DNA of 64,000 nt, taken from positions 3,348,001-3,412,000 of the forward strand of contig NZ_CP090438.1 in assembly GCF_021441885.1 (NCBI RefSeq), written 5' to 3'. This DNA is from Vibrio maritimus (GTDB lineage Bacteria; Pseudomonadota; Gammaproteobacteria; Enterobacterales; Vibrionaceae). The stretch's first letter is position 1, and each line of letters starts with the position of its first letter. Below, piece after piece: positions 8,820 to 18,609 of the stretch. The translations under genes and the position numbers were made by a program. The notes under the pieces were generated by a model. That model did no database searches. It worked only from the letters and a program-made list of their open reading frames with translations, and was not told where the DNA came from.

Positions 8820-9520
8820 GAGTTACCGCCTTGAGCGCTGCCTTGATTATTGCCTTGGTTATTGCCACCCGAGTTACCGTTGTTATTACTTCCACCTGAC
8901 GAAGCATTTAAGGTGCCCGCTGGGGTTAGATAAATTCGGTTAATTTCGTCATAGTCTTCAAAGCGGATCTTTACCTCGACAGCAAGCGGCAGCGTTAAAT
9001 CAGCCTGCCATTCGTTAGCCCAGGACTCACCATTGTAGAAACGCATATCGAACGACTCGACCTTGGTAAATATCGGCAAGGCAACCGGCTCTTCACCCAC
9101 CGTCGTATCTGGGTAGCGCCACCACAGTCGTTCAAGCTTACCTTCTTGCAATCGGTAGCCTATTTTCGCCACTTCTCCGCGAGGAAATTGGTTCTGCGGA
9201 TTCAGCCAGCCCAAGCGAGCAAACAGCAATCCTCGTCCTTCTGATTCCAACAACCCCTCTTGCCAAAGCATCAAACGAGTGAGGGGCTCTTCCCCTTCAT
9301 GGCGAAACTGCCTAAGCGCTAACTGCTTGAAGTCACTATCTAAATAGACAAAGCCACGCTGAATCTCTTGCAATCTGGCACTTCGTGCTTGCGACAGTTC
9401 ATTGCTGCGCTGAACTTGGTTTACCACTTGGTAAGCCGCAACACTTAAACTGGCGAAAATCGCGATGGCCACCAGCACCTCAATCAAGGTAAAGCCTTTA
9501 GCACGGTTACTTATCGACAT
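8816..9520 (-). CDS. gspJ: GspJ/EpsJ, minor pseudopilin
   Basis: Prepilin-type leader with cleavage expected after AKG (residue 9) before FTLIEVLVAIAIF, with Glu at mature position 5. It forms the tip complex with GspI and GspK. The 234-aa protein ends in a low-complexity Asn/Gly/Gln/Ser tail (about residues 206-234) that is probably disordered and not part of the conserved fold. It overlaps gspI by 14 bp and gspK by 4 bp. Confidence 0.93.
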   Translation of the reverse strand: MSISNRAKGFTLIEVLVAIAIFASLSVAAYQVVNQVQRSNELSQARSARLQEIQRGFVYLDSDFKQLALRQFRHEGEEPLTRLMLWQEGLLESEGRGLLFARLGWLNPQNQFPRGEVAKIGYRLQEGKLERLWWRYPDTTVGEEPVALPIFTKVESFDMRFYNGESWANEWQADLTLPLAVEVKIRFEDYDEINRIYLTPAGTLNASSGGSNNNGNSGGNNQGNNQGSAQGGNS

Positions 9521-9863
9521 AACTTCTCACCGTAACAATCGGGCTCGCTTTGGCATCCGTAGCGACACTGACATCAAATGCTGATAACAAGTTATCCGCC
9601 GTCTCGATTGGCTGAACACTCCAATACCACTCACGACCAGCCAGAGTCTCTTTGCCTTTTTTCGCCTTGAGTTCTGAGGTATCCAACATGACCTTCGCCA
9701 TTTGGTTATCAACCACCATGCTCGCAAACGCTTTCTCTTCCAAGTAGCTTAGCGTATTGATGTGTTGACTGACCGAACGAATAATAGAGATCGCAGCAGT
9801 AGCAAAAATGGCCATTGCTATCAGCACCTCTAGTAAGGTCATGCCTCTAACGCTCTTTTTCAT
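9507..9863 (-). CDS. gspI: GspI/EpsI, minor pseudopilin
   Basis: The 118-aa small pseudopilin has a leader cut after VRG (residue 7) before MTLLEVLIAMAIF and Glu at mature position 5. It nucleates the pseudopilus tip with GspJ and GspK. It overlaps gspH by 17 bp and gspJ by 14 bp. Confidence 0.93.
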   Translation of the reverse strand: MKKSVRGMTLLEVLIAMAIFATAAISIIRSVSQHINTLSYLEEKAFASMVVDNQMAKVMLDTSELKAKKGKETLAGREWYWSVQPIETADNLLSAFDVSVATDAKASPIVTVRSYVDK

Positions 9864-10449
9864 TCCAATCTTTCACATCCATTAGCGCAAGGTGTCCGCT
9901 CTCTTCTACTTCAACATACCAAGTTTGATCTTGCTGAGCCCGATTAACGGGCGCTAAGACAAACACCCCTGCGGTAATCTCCCCACTGGAGAGAATGAAT
10001 ACTTGTGGCGGCTTTTCTTGCTTCTTCTCTTTTTCGACATCCGCAAACATATCTTCATCGAATAGAGAGCCAGGCTCAAAAAGTCTGTCATCGTTGCCCC
10101 AGATGCCTGAGCTCAAATCGAGCTTAATCGACAACGCCTCAGGCAAGGTTGTTTCTTCAGGGATCTTACTCAACGAGACCCTTTGCCAACCGTCTTGTTT
10201 GAGCTCCAAGAACACATACTGCTTTTTAGCCTCATCAACACGTATACCAAAATCTTTGCCAGCTAACATGGCTTCTTCATTAAAGAGTTGAAGTCTTTGG
10301 TATAGGCGCTGCGCTTGTTGTTTGGTTTCGTCACTCTGGCTTTGTGGCAGGGTTGAAATAACCGCCACGGCACTGACCGACAGCAGCACCAACACCAGCA
10401 TAATTTCTAATAGGGTAAAACCACCTTGATGGCGCTTGCGAAATAACAT
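9847..10449 (-). CDS. gspH: GspH/EpsH, minor pseudopilin
   Basis: The 200-aa protein has a prepilin leader cut after QGG (residue 10) before FTLLEIMLVLVLL. The soluble domain carries a charged insertion (EKEKKQEK, about residues 139-146). GspH links the tip complex to the GspG shaft. It lies 48 bp downstream of gspG. Confidence 0.93.
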   Translation of the reverse strand: MLFRKRHQGGFTLLEIMLVLVLLSVSAVAVISTLPQSQSDETKQQAQRLYQRLQLFNEEAMLAGKDFGIRVDEAKKQYVFLELKQDGWQRVSLSKIPEETTLPEALSIKLDLSSGIWGNDDRLFEPGSLFDEDMFADVEKEKKQEKPPQVFILSSGEITAGVFVLAPVNRAQQDQTWYVEVEESGHLALMDVKDWNEKER

Positions 10450-10497
10450 GAGGGTTCACTTTGGATTAAAGAGGGGCTGATGCCCCTCAATACGAAA

Positions 10498-10941
10498 TTA
10501 CTGGAAGTCTTGAATGTTCCAGTTGCCGATATCAGCGGCAGGGCCTTCACCACCTTCTTGACCGTCCGCACCCAGCGTGAAGATATCGATCGTGCCTTTA
10601 TCGCCTGGGCTTAGGTATTGATATTCGTTGCCCCATGGATCGGCAGGAAGACGACGAATATAGCCACCATCGCGGTAGTTACGTGGCTCAGGGTTGCTAG
10701 GCTTAGTTACCAATGCCTCTAGACCTTGGTCAGTCGTCGGGTAAACGCTGTTATCCAACTTGTACATGTCCAGCGCGTTTTCAAGAGCTACAATATCGGT
10801 TACGGCTTTTTGTTGGTCCGCTTTCTCTTTGTTACCCAGCAAGTTAGGCACAACGAAGCTCGCCAAAATCCCCAAAATAACAACCACTACCATTACCTCT
10901 AGCAGGGTAAAGCCGGATTGTTTTTTCATTCTTTTTTTCAT
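10498..10941 (-). CDS. gspG: GspG/EpsG, major pseudopilin
   Basis: GspG polymerises into the pseudopilus that pushes substrates through the secretin. I chose the ATG at 10939-10941 (protein MKKRMKKQSG..., 147 aa): GGAG lies 8 bases upstream and the short basic leader is right for GspG. A start 39 bp earlier would add residues not seen in the family. Cleavage is expected after Gly10 before FTLLEVMVVVVIL. The C-terminal region includes the calcium-loop segment (LGADGQEGGEG). Confidence 0.94.
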   Translation of the reverse strand: MKKRMKKQSGFTLLEVMVVVVILGILASFVVPNLLGNKEKADQQKAVTDIVALENALDMYKLDNSVYPTTDQGLEALVTKPSNPEPRNYRDGGYIRRLPADPWGNEYQYLSPGDKGTIDIFTLGADGQEGGEGPAADIGNWNIQDFQ

Positions 10942-11003
10942 CTCTAACTCCAAATAAAGCATCCTCAAAATTGAGGACAATAGTAACCGTCCGCCTGGTT
11001 AGA

Positions 11004-12236
11004 TTAACCAGACATCAAATTGTTCATTTCCAATATTGGCATTAAGGTCGCCATCACAATAAACAGCACTAACCCAGCCATCACCGCGATCAACGCGGGA
11101 GTAAAAATACCAAGCGCGATGTTCACCGTAGACTCAAAGCTTTGGTCTTGGTTATCAGCGGCGCGAGTCAACATACTCTCTAACTCACCACTTTGTTCAC
11201 CACTGGCAATCATATGCAGCATCATAGGTGGGAACAGCTTGGTTTGCTCAAGCGCTTTGCGAAGGCTGGCACCTTCTCGCACGTTATCGGCAGCGGTCGA
11301 CACCTGCTTCTTAGCAAAGTGGTTGGTCATCACATCAACAGAGACCTTCATTCCCTCTAGGATAGGAATGGCACTGGAGGTACAAATTGCCAGAGTGCGA
11401 GCAAAGCGCGAGGTGTTAAGGCCTCGAGCGATCTTACCAATCAATGGGAAACCCAGAACCTTAGTATCCCAACTCATTCGAATTGAGGGCTTACTCAGCG
11501 CCACTTTAATCAGATAAAAAGTGACAACAAAGCCGCCTAATAACATCAGACCCCATTGCTGGATAAAGTCACTCGATGATAAGAGAAATTGCGTCGATGC
11601 GGGTAACTCTTGTCCCATCTGTACAAACTGACCGACAATCTTAGGCACCACGGCAGCAAGCAGAAATGCCACAATCGCGACCGCAAATACCACCAGCACA
11701 ACAGGGTAGATCATCGCTTGCTGCAGTTTGGAGCGCATTTTTTGTCGATTCTCAGCATAATCCGCCAACCGCTCCAAAATAGAATCTAGGTGCCCTGACT
11801 TCTCCCCTGCCGCGACCATAGAGCGAAACAGTTCATCAAAAACGTGTGGGTAGTCAGCTAAGCTATCTGACAGGGTATAACCTTCAGTAACCTTAGAGCG
11901 GATTGCTGCCAACATGGTTCTAATGCGTGGCTTCTCCGATTGCTCAGACACCGCTTTTAGACATTCCTCAAGCGGCATGCCCGATTGTACTAAGGTCGAT
12001 AGCTGTCTGGTTATGAGAGCCAAGTCAGGTGTGCTCAAACCTCGTTTGAACATCGGCTTGGCATTGGTATTGCCCGATGAGCCAGATTGAGCCTTGCCTT
12101 TCGCCTCAACAATATCAACCGGCATCAGGCCTTGCTCTTTTAGGCGTTGGCGTGCCTGACGAGCGTTATCGCCCTCAATGAGCCCTTTGACTTGTTTGCC
12201 CTTCGCATTGAGAGCTTTGTATTCAAACGCTGCCAA
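11004..12236 (-). CDS. gspF: GspF/EpsF, polytopic inner membrane platform protein
   Basis: The 410-aa protein has two repeated cytoplasmic GspF domains separated and followed by membrane segments (around 175-200, 225-245 and near the C-terminus). The repeat signatures are LITRQLSTLVQSGMPL and RFARTLAICTSSAIPI. It starts at TTG (12234-12236) one base after the gspE stop TAA; the start MAAFEYKAL matches the family and no ATG is nearby. The rare TTG start beside the gspE stop suggests translation coupled to gspE. Confidence 0.92.
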   Translation of the reverse strand: MAAFEYKALNAKGKQVKGLIEGDNARQARQRLKEQGLMPVDIVEAKGKAQSGSSGNTNAKPMFKRGLSTPDLALITRQLSTLVQSGMPLEECLKAVSEQSEKPRIRTMLAAIRSKVTEGYTLSDSLADYPHVFDELFRSMVAAGEKSGHLDSILERLADYAENRQKMRSKLQQAMIYPVVLVVFAVAIVAFLLAAVVPKIVGQFVQMGQELPASTQFLLSSSDFIQQWGLMLLGGFVVTFYLIKVALSKPSIRMSWDTKVLGFPLIGKIARGLNTSRFARTLAICTSSAIPILEGMKVSVDVMTNHFAKKQVSTAADNVREGASLRKALEQTKLFPPMMLHMIASGEQSGELESMLTRAADNQDQSFESTVNIALGIFTPALIAVMAGLVLFIVMATLMPILEMNNLMSG

Positions 12237-12237
12237 G

Positions 12238-13731
12238 TTACGCTTCCTTCGTCACACGCATGACTTCTTCTAGCGAGGTCACGCCAAGTTTTACCTTGTG
12301 GAAGCCATCATCACGAATACTTGGCGTATGAGAGCGTATGGCTTTTTCAATCGCCTGCTCACCGGCTTCGTCATGAATCAGTGACTGCACGGTATCGTCA
12401 ACCATCAACAGTTCGTGAATACCAGTACGTCCACGGTAGCCTTTGTGGTTACAGTGCTCACAGCCCACCGCTTTATGTAGCGTCAGTGGCTGCGCTTCTG
12501 TTAGACCAAACAGTTGCTTGGTGGCCGAGTCAGCTTCGTAAGGCGCTTTACAATCATTACAAAGCGTTCGTACCAATCGCTGAGCAAGAACGCCCAACAA
12601 AGATGACGAGATAAGGAATGGTTCAATACCCATATCACGCATACGCGTAATCGCACCAACTGCAGTGTTAGTATGAAGCGTCGACATCACCAAGTGACCC
12701 GTTAAGGACGCTTGCACCGCAATCTGCGCCGTTTCTAAGTCACGGATCTCACCAACCATCACCACGTCAGGGTCCTGACGCAAAATAGCACGCAACCCAC
12801 GAGCGAACGTCATATCAACCTTTGGGTTCACCTGAGTCTGCCCAATACCATCGATATCAAATTCGATAGGATCTTCTACGGTCAGTATGTTGCGCTCGTT
12901 ACTGTTGATCTCTTGTAAGCCCGCATACAGGGTGGTCGATTTACCTGAACCCGTAGGACCGGTGACTAGGATAATGCCGTGCGGACGTTGGATGAGGTGT
13001 CTAAATTTCTCGTGATTCTCAGGCGTCATACCTAGACTGTGCAGATCCAAGCGTGTTGCGTTTTTATCGAGAAGACGCATCACCACACGCTCACCGTGTG
13101 ACGACGGCATGGTCGACACACGTACATCCACCGCTCGACCACCAATACGTAGCGAGATACGACCATCTTGAGGAACACGCTTTTCAGCGATATCCAGCTT
13201 CGCCATAACTTTAACGCGTGAGACCAAAAGCGGCGCTAGCTTACGACTTGGCGCGAGAACATCACGCAATACGCCATCAATTCTAAAGCGAATCGACAGC
13301 ACTTTTTCGAAGGTTTCGATGTGAATATCCGACGCGCCCTCTTTAATCGCTTCACCAAGCATGGCGTTGATAAGCTTGATAATCGGTGCATCATCGTCAG
13401 ACTCAAGTAGGTCTTCGTCTTGAGGGAGCTCTTCCGCCAGCGAGAAAAAGTCGTCACTATCTGCACCAATGTCTTCCATCAATTGGCGCGCTTCAGATGA
13501 GTCACGCTGATAAGCTTGAGTCAGTTTGGCATCGAACTCACTTGATGGTAGAGAGTGCAGCTCGAAGGGTCTACGAAAGACCCTTTTCACCTCTTGCAAT
13601 GCGTTGAGTGCAAGCGGCTCTACATAGTAGAGCACCGACTGCTCTTCATGTGCTTCAAACACCACTTTAAAGCGATTAGCAAAGCTAAACGGCAGGCGGT
13701 TTGCCAAAGGGCGATGCTCTAAGCTTTCCAT
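12238..13731 (-). CDS. gspE: GspE/EpsE, secretion ATPase
   Basis: Hexameric cytoplasmic ATPase that powers pseudopilus assembly. The 497-aa protein shows the N1E/N2E region, Walker A GPTGSGKST (258-266), the Asp box near 286-288, Walker B (VVMVGEIRD, 323-331) and the His box (LHTN, 352-355). The zinc-binding tetracysteine pair is CNDC (391-394) and CEHC (424-427). Four to six bases separate it from gspD upstream. Confidence 0.96.
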   Translation of the reverse strand: MESLEHRPLANRLPFSFANRFKVVFEAHEEQSVLYYVEPLALNALQEVKRVFRRPFELHSLPSSEFDAKLTQAYQRDSSEARQLMEDIGADSDDFFSLAEELPQDEDLLESDDDAPIIKLINAMLGEAIKEGASDIHIETFEKVLSIRFRIDGVLRDVLAPSRKLAPLLVSRVKVMAKLDIAEKRVPQDGRISLRIGGRAVDVRVSTMPSSHGERVVMRLLDKNATRLDLHSLGMTPENHEKFRHLIQRPHGIILVTGPTGSGKSTTLYAGLQEINSNERNILTVEDPIEFDIDGIGQTQVNPKVDMTFARGLRAILRQDPDVVMVGEIRDLETAQIAVQASLTGHLVMSTLHTNTAVGAITRMRDMGIEPFLISSSLLGVLAQRLVRTLCNDCKAPYEADSATKQLFGLTEAQPLTLHKAVGCEHCNHKGYRGRTGIHELLMVDDTVQSLIHDEAGEQAIEKAIRSHTPSIRDDGFHKVKLGVTSLEEVMRVTKEA

Positions 13732-13733
13732 AG

Positions 13734-15758
13734 TTAGTTCGCTTCTACTTGATCGATAAAGGCTTGAATCTCTGAAGGATAACGATCGGTTTCGTTAAAC
13801 TCAGGTAGTACCGGAATAAAGCCGTCGTCCATTAATTTCAGACCTTTGTCTGCCTTAAACAGCTGCTCAGCACGAATGTAGTTATACTTACGCTGAGTAA
13901 TACCATCGGAGGTCATGCCATCACGAATAATGGTTGGCTTGATGAACACCATTAGGTTCTTTTTCTCAACGGTGGTCGATGTAGAGGTAAACAGGCGACC
14001 TAGGTAAGGAATGTCACCCAGGAACGGAACTTTGGATTCACTCTCTGCAGCACGCTCGTCAATCAAACCACCAAGCACCAGCATCTGACCATCTTGGATC
14101 ATCACAGAGGTATTCAACTGACGCTTGGCAAAGCGCACGTCTACCGCACCGTTGGCGCCCAGTACGTTCGATACTTCTTGCTCAATGTTGAGCTGTACTG
14201 AGTTACCTTCGTTGATCTGCGGCACAACCTTCAGCTTGATACCCACTTCTTTACGATCGACGGTCTGGAACGGGTTGCTGTTGTTTGAGCCTGCGGTTGA
14301 GCCCGTCAAGACTGGCACCTCTTCACCGACAATAAACGAGGCTTCACCGTTATCCATTACGGTAATACTTGGTGATGACAGAATGTTCGAGTTGGATTGA
14401 CTCGATACCGCGGTAATTAACGCGGTCCAGTCACCCAAGGCAATACCCACAGCGGCACCTTGAACACCACCCAAGGCACTTGCCAATGCACTGTAGTCAC
14501 CACTGGTTGTCGTTTCTACGTTGTACGGATTGCCATCTGAGTCGACACGCGTTTCTGTTGTTTTCTGATCTTTGGCTTCTTCCATACCGACCATAACACT
14601 GCCGATAGACGCACCTGTATTACTAAACTGAACCACACCACCGTTGGATAGCGAGCCCCATTGAACACCTAAGTTGGCACCATCGACATCCGCCAGTTCG
14701 ACAATCAGTGCTTCAATCAACACCTGTGCACGACGAATATCGAGCTGAGAAATAACCTCAAGCAGCGCTTTCATGATATCTGGCGGCGCAGTAAGTACTA
14801 ACGCATTGGTATCTGGGTGAGCGGCAATCATGACCTCTGTGCGGTTCGCGGTCGAACCTGATTTCGAGCCCGATTGCTTTTCCTTTTGTAGGTTGTCTGA
14901 TACGCCCTTCAGCACATCAACAAGATCTTCAGCTTTCGCGTATTTTAGATATTGAACGCGGTTGTTGCCTTTGGTCGCCATCTCAATATCAAGCTGGCCA
15001 ATCAGACGACGTAGACGTTGACGAACTTTTGGATCGCCTGAAATAAGAATGGAGTTGGTACGCTCATCCGCCACCAGCTTAGGTTGAAGCAATGCAGGCG
15101 TATTCTTTGCGTCGGTGGTTTTGTTTAGCGCATCGACAATACGCACCATTTCAGCTGCTGATGCGTTTTTAAGCTCAACGACTTCCACTTCTTTGTCGCC
15201 TGCCTGGTCAACGCGACGAATGATATCCGCCAGACGGTTAACAACTGCAGCACGACCTGTAATGAGGATGATGTTTGCTGGGTCGTAGTGGACTACGTTA
15301 CCTGCCCCAGCATTATCATTTAGCTGTCTTAGTAGCGGTGATAGTTCACGTACCGAAACGTTCTTCACCGCCACAACGCGCGTTACTACCGTATCACCGG
15401 CCGTAATGTCGGTATCGCCAACGACTGGGATTGCCGATGTCTTCGCGTCTTTTGCCTTAATCACTTTCAGAATGCCGTTGTCCATCTCAACAACCGCAAA
15501 GCCATATACCTCAAGTACATTTAGGAAAAAGCTGTAATACTGCTCTTCATTGAGGACGTCGTAGCTGCGTACGTCGACTTTGCCACGTACTGACGGATCA
15601 ACGATGATGGTCTTGTCGAGGTTTCGCCCGACAATATTGATAAACTCATGAAGGTCAGTGCCTTTAAAACTGGCGCTAAATTCATTGGCTGATACCGCTG
15701 GGACAGCCAATAGGCTCCCCATCAATAACCAGGTACTTGTTTTAAGCCAACTTTTCAC
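13734..15758 (-). CDS. gspD: GspD/EpsD, outer membrane secretin
   Basis: The 674-aa secretin forms the outer membrane channel. It starts at GTG (15756-15758) with GGGAG upstream and has a signal peptide cut after AVSA (residue 24). Order: N0 domain (FSASFKGTDLHEFINIVGRN), N1-N3 KH-like repeats, the C-terminal secretin barrel with VPVLTGS and the VPFLGDIPYLGRLF motif, and the S-domain at the end. It lies 31 bp downstream of gspC. Confidence 0.96.
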   Translation of the reverse strand: MKSWLKTSTWLLMGSLLAVPAVSANEFSASFKGTDLHEFINIVGRNLDKTIIVDPSVRGKVDVRSYDVLNEEQYYSFFLNVLEVYGFAVVEMDNGILKVIKAKDAKTSAIPVVGDTDITAGDTVVTRVVAVKNVSVRELSPLLRQLNDNAGAGNVVHYDPANIILITGRAAVVNRLADIIRRVDQAGDKEVEVVELKNASAAEMVRIVDALNKTTDAKNTPALLQPKLVADERTNSILISGDPKVRQRLRRLIGQLDIEMATKGNNRVQYLKYAKAEDLVDVLKGVSDNLQKEKQSGSKSGSTANRTEVMIAAHPDTNALVLTAPPDIMKALLEVISQLDIRRAQVLIEALIVELADVDGANLGVQWGSLSNGGVVQFSNTGASIGSVMVGMEEAKDQKTTETRVDSDGNPYNVETTTSGDYSALASALGGVQGAAVGIALGDWTALITAVSSQSNSNILSSPSITVMDNGEASFIVGEEVPVLTGSTAGSNNSNPFQTVDRKEVGIKLKVVPQINEGNSVQLNIEQEVSNVLGANGAVDVRFAKRQLNTSVMIQDGQMLVLGGLIDERAAESESKVPFLGDIPYLGRLFTSTSTTVEKKNLMVFIKPTIIRDGMTSDGITQRKYNYIRAEQLFKADKGLKLMDDGFIPVLPEFNETDRYPSEIQAFIDQVEAN

Positions 15759-15789
15759 TTAATGCTCCCTTGTAATACTGTCCACATGA

Positions 15790-16716
15790 CTAAAATTGGA
15801 TAAAGATGTCATGTTGCTGTCCATCGCGCTCAACGGTGAGGTTTAATTCTGTCAGTTCAGTGATGGATTGATAAATCTGTCCCATAGCCGCAGGGTCGGT
15901 CAGGTCTGCACCGTTAAGTGCTACGGCGATATCGCCATTTTGTAGACCAACCGAGTTAAATAACTCAGGATCTCGTCCTGGGCTCACTCGATATCCCTTC
16001 ACCTGGCCGTCACGCTTTACTTGAGAAAGCCTAACGTACTGAAATATTTGCTGTGGGTCTTGAGTAATTGTGTTACGAATCGCTGCTAGCTTTTCTTCTG
16101 CATCTACTGGGTTGTTACCAACCACATTGGATGCTGCTGCTTGAGGTCGTTGATTTAACTCAAGCTTTTTATATTCGAGTCCTTCAAGCATAACGGTCTC
16201 GTCACGACCTGCGTTGGAGATGATAATACGATCAATTAATACCGCATTGATGGTTGCTCGAGTGCCATCAATTTGCTCACCAATACCATAGGTGCCTTGC
16301 TTACCACGATTAGCCACTACTGCTAAGCTTAGGTCAGGATTAGAACTCACGACAGAACCCACCAGCACCACATTCAAACGACTTTTTGGCGCATCGGTCA
16401 CGACAGGGGCTTGTACCACTTTTTGTTCTCGGTTGTAAGCACCGAAGATATTGGCGTTATTAATATCTGAAGATTGCAGCTTGGCGGTTTGTGATGAGTT
16501 CGCAGTGCTTACTGCCGCTGGCGGAGCCCAACGCGTCACAGAATGAGATTGGGGAAACAACTGCCATAACAACGCACCCGCGATCCAACAAGAGATCACA
16601 AGTAACACTAACGTCAGAAGTAAACTGATTTGAGGCTGATACTGCGTGCAACGTCTTAAGAGTGAGGTCAAAGAGGCAGCGGAGACACTGTTCGCCGATA
16701 TAGATAATCCTTTCAC
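15790..16716 (-). CDS. gspC: GspC/EpsC, inner membrane protein contacting the secretin
   Basis: First gene of the type II secretion operon. The 308-aa protein has a membrane segment at about residues 33-56 (LLLTLVLLVISCWIAGALLW), a periplasmic HR domain (about 105-185) and a C-terminal PDZ domain (about 215-308) involved in substrate specificity. It starts at GTG (16714-16716) with AGGAAG upstream. The 262 bp between it and hslR should hold divergent promoters for the operon and hslR; I see no unambiguous -35/-10 pair. Confidence 0.93.
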   Translation of the reverse strand: MKGLSISANSVSAASLTSLLRRCTQYQPQISLLLTLVLLVISCWIAGALLWQLFPQSHSVTRWAPPAAVSTANSSQTAKLQSSDINNANIFGAYNREQKVVQAPVVTDAPKSRLNVVLVGSVVSSNPDLSLAVVANRGKQGTYGIGEQIDGTRATINAVLIDRIIISNAGRDETVMLEGLEYKKLELNQRPQAAASNVVGNNPVDAEEKLAAIRNTITQDPQQIFQYVRLSQVKRDGQVKGYRVSPGRDPELFNSVGLQNGDIAVALNGADLTDPAAMGQIYQSITELTELNLTVERDGQQHDIFIQF

Positions 16717-16978
16717 TCTCTAACTTCCTGCTTGGTAATGAACTTTCCAGTTATTCACTATGTTATAAATCCAATGATATAAGCAACTTTTGCTTCCTGC
16801 CAACCGACAGAATATAGCATAACTAGTATTACAGTAATGCGAATACGTGTTTGGGGTTGAATTTTTTAGACCCAAGCACCATTTAGTACACCAATAGCAA
16901 GATAAAAGTATCACTAGTTCCGTACGGTAAGTCATGACTGACTTTTTGCCGTCACTTACTTAGAAAGTAGGATTCACG

Positions 16979-17365
16979 ATGAGTTCCGAGAATAATTCTG
17001 TTCGATTGGATAAATGGCTGTGGGCCGCTCGCTTCTATAAAACCAGAAGTATCGCGCGAAATATGGTCGATGGTGGCAAAGTCCACTACAATGGACAGCG
17101 CTCGAAGCCGAGTAAAATAGTGGAATTGGGAGCTGTCATCGCTCTACGCCAAGGTAACGAAGAGAAAACCGTGGTCATTGAGCGTATTTCAGATCAACGC
17201 CGAGGTGCACCGGAAGCCCAGACTCTCTATAGCGAAACCTCTGAGAGTATCGCAAAGCGAGAAGACAACGCGTTGAAGAGAAAGCTGCACGCACACAACC
17301 CAAGTCCTGAACGTCGACCTGACAAAAAGCAGCGTCGCGATATCATTAAATTTAAACACCAATAA
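16979..17365 (+). CDS. hslR: HslR (Hsp15), ribosome-associated heat shock protein
   Basis: Hsp15 binds free 50S subunits that carry a stalled nascent chain and helps recycle them. The 128-aa protein has an S4 RNA-binding domain at residues 8-70 (VRLDKWLWAARFYKTR) and a basic C-terminal tail (ERRPDKKQRRD). AGGA lies upstream of the ATG. It forms a conserved pair with hslO, 15 bp downstream. Confidence 0.95.
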   Translation: MSSENNSVRLDKWLWAARFYKTRSIARNMVDGGKVHYNGQRSKPSKIVELGAVIALRQGNEEKTVVIERISDQRRGAPEAQTLYSETSESIAKREDNALKRKLHAHNPSPERRPDKKQRRDIIKFKHQ

Positions 17366-17380
17366 GCTGGAGCTTCCTCA

Positions 17381-18262
17381 ATGGCTAACAACATACTTAA
17401 CCGCTACCTTTTTGAAGAACTGTCTGTGCGCGGCGAACTCGTGCAAATGGATACAGCTTATCAAGAGATTCTATCGAGCAAGGAATACCCTGCGCCGCTA
17501 CAAAAGCTGCTGGGTGACCTGCTGGTATCAACAAGTCTACTTACAGCGACACTGAAGTTTGAAGGTTCGATTACCATGCAACTTCAAGGTGATGGTCCAG
17601 TATCGCTAGCAGTTATCAATGGCGATCACAACCAGAAACTCCGTGGCGTTGCACGCTGGGAAGGTGACATTGCTGATGATGCAACTATCCACGACATGAT
17701 GGGCAAGGGCTACCTTGTGATTACGATTACTCCGGACAAGGGTGAACGTTATCAAGGTGTTGTCGGCCTAGAAGGCGACAACCTATCTGAGGTACTAGAA
17801 GGCTACTTCGAGCGCTCTGAACAGCTTAAGACGCGCCTCTGGATCCGCACTGGTGAGTTTGAGGGCAAACCTCACGCTGCAGGCATGATGCTGCAGGTAA
17901 TGCCTGACGGCACTGGTACACCAGAAGACTTCGAGCACCTAGAGCAGCTTACTGACACCATCAAAGATGAAGAGCTGTTCGGCCTAGATGCGAATACCTT
18001 ACTGTACCGCCTATACAACCAAGACAAGGTTCAAGTATTCGAGCCGAAAGAGGTTGAATTCTTCTGTGGCTGCTCGCGCGAGCGCAGTGCCAATGCGATT
18101 GTGACTGTCGCACAAGAAGAGATCTTCGAGATCATTGCTGAAGAAGGTCAAGTGGCGCTTCATTGTGACTACTGTGGCACGACTTACGCGTTCGATGAAG
18201 CGGAAGTCAAAGCGCTTTACGCGGAAGCAAATTCAGACACGGGTGACAAGACGATCCATTAA
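17381..18262 (+). CDS. hslO: HslO (Hsp33), redox-activated chaperone
   Basis: Hsp33 is a holdase switched on by oxidation. The 293-aa protein has the C-terminal zinc centre: Cys229 and Cys231 (CGC) plus Cys262 and Cys265 (CDYC), the standard CxC...CxxC arrangement. It is in an operon with hslR and followed by a hairpin terminator. Confidence 0.96.
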   Translation: MANNILNRYLFEELSVRGELVQMDTAYQEILSSKEYPAPLQKLLGDLLVSTSLLTATLKFEGSITMQLQGDGPVSLAVINGDHNQKLRGVARWEGDIADDATIHDMMGKGYLVITITPDKGERYQGVVGLEGDNLSEVLEGYFERSEQLKTRLWIRTGEFEGKPHAAGMMLQVMPDGTGTPEDFEHLEQLTDTIKDEELFGLDANTLLYRLYNQDKVQVFEPKEVEFFCGCSRERSANAIVTVAQEEIFEIIAEEGQVALHCDYCGTTYAFDEAEVKALYAEANSDTGDKTIH

Positions 18263-18282
18263 TCGTCACTCGACTCCAATCC

Positions 18283-18316
18283 AAAAAGCCAGATCGCTAG
18301 CGATCTGGCTTTTTTT
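18283..18316 (+). terminator. Intrinsic terminator after hslO
   Basis: Stem AAGCCAGATCG / CGATCTGGCTT with loop CTAG and a T-run. The rest of the 18263-18609 gap is AT-rich; it should contain the pckA promoter but I find no confident -35/-10 or CRP site in it. Confidence 0.9.
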
Positions 18317-18609
18317 GTTCTTTTTATTTAACAGAATTGCAAAAAACATGAACAGAGCATCTAACCAAATACGTAAATGATGTGTTACATTTGATCTAGC
18401 GCAAAGGTTTGCTTTGAGGAGAAATTAGCCCAAATTCAATATGTGATAGAACACTTAAAACCATCAATAACTGATGACTAATTTTTGAACTACCTCCCTG
18501 TTTTATCGGATATCCGTTGCTAGCATGGAGTTCAAAATAAAAAACAAAATAACAAATAAACAATTACTACAATTTTAAAATCCCTACAAAAATCCAATAA
18601 GGAGCACCT

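Noticed and set aside
9507..9520. Possible frameshifts where gsp genes overlap
   Set aside because: Each overlapping gene is full length with its own intact leader; short overlaps are normal in this operon type.
16720..16935. 71-aa frame between gspC and hslR
   Set aside because: It falls in the expected divergent promoter region, has irregular composition and no ribosome site.
18370..18460. CRP-like sequences upstream of pckA
   Set aside because: Only half-sites match the consensus; not strong enough to call.
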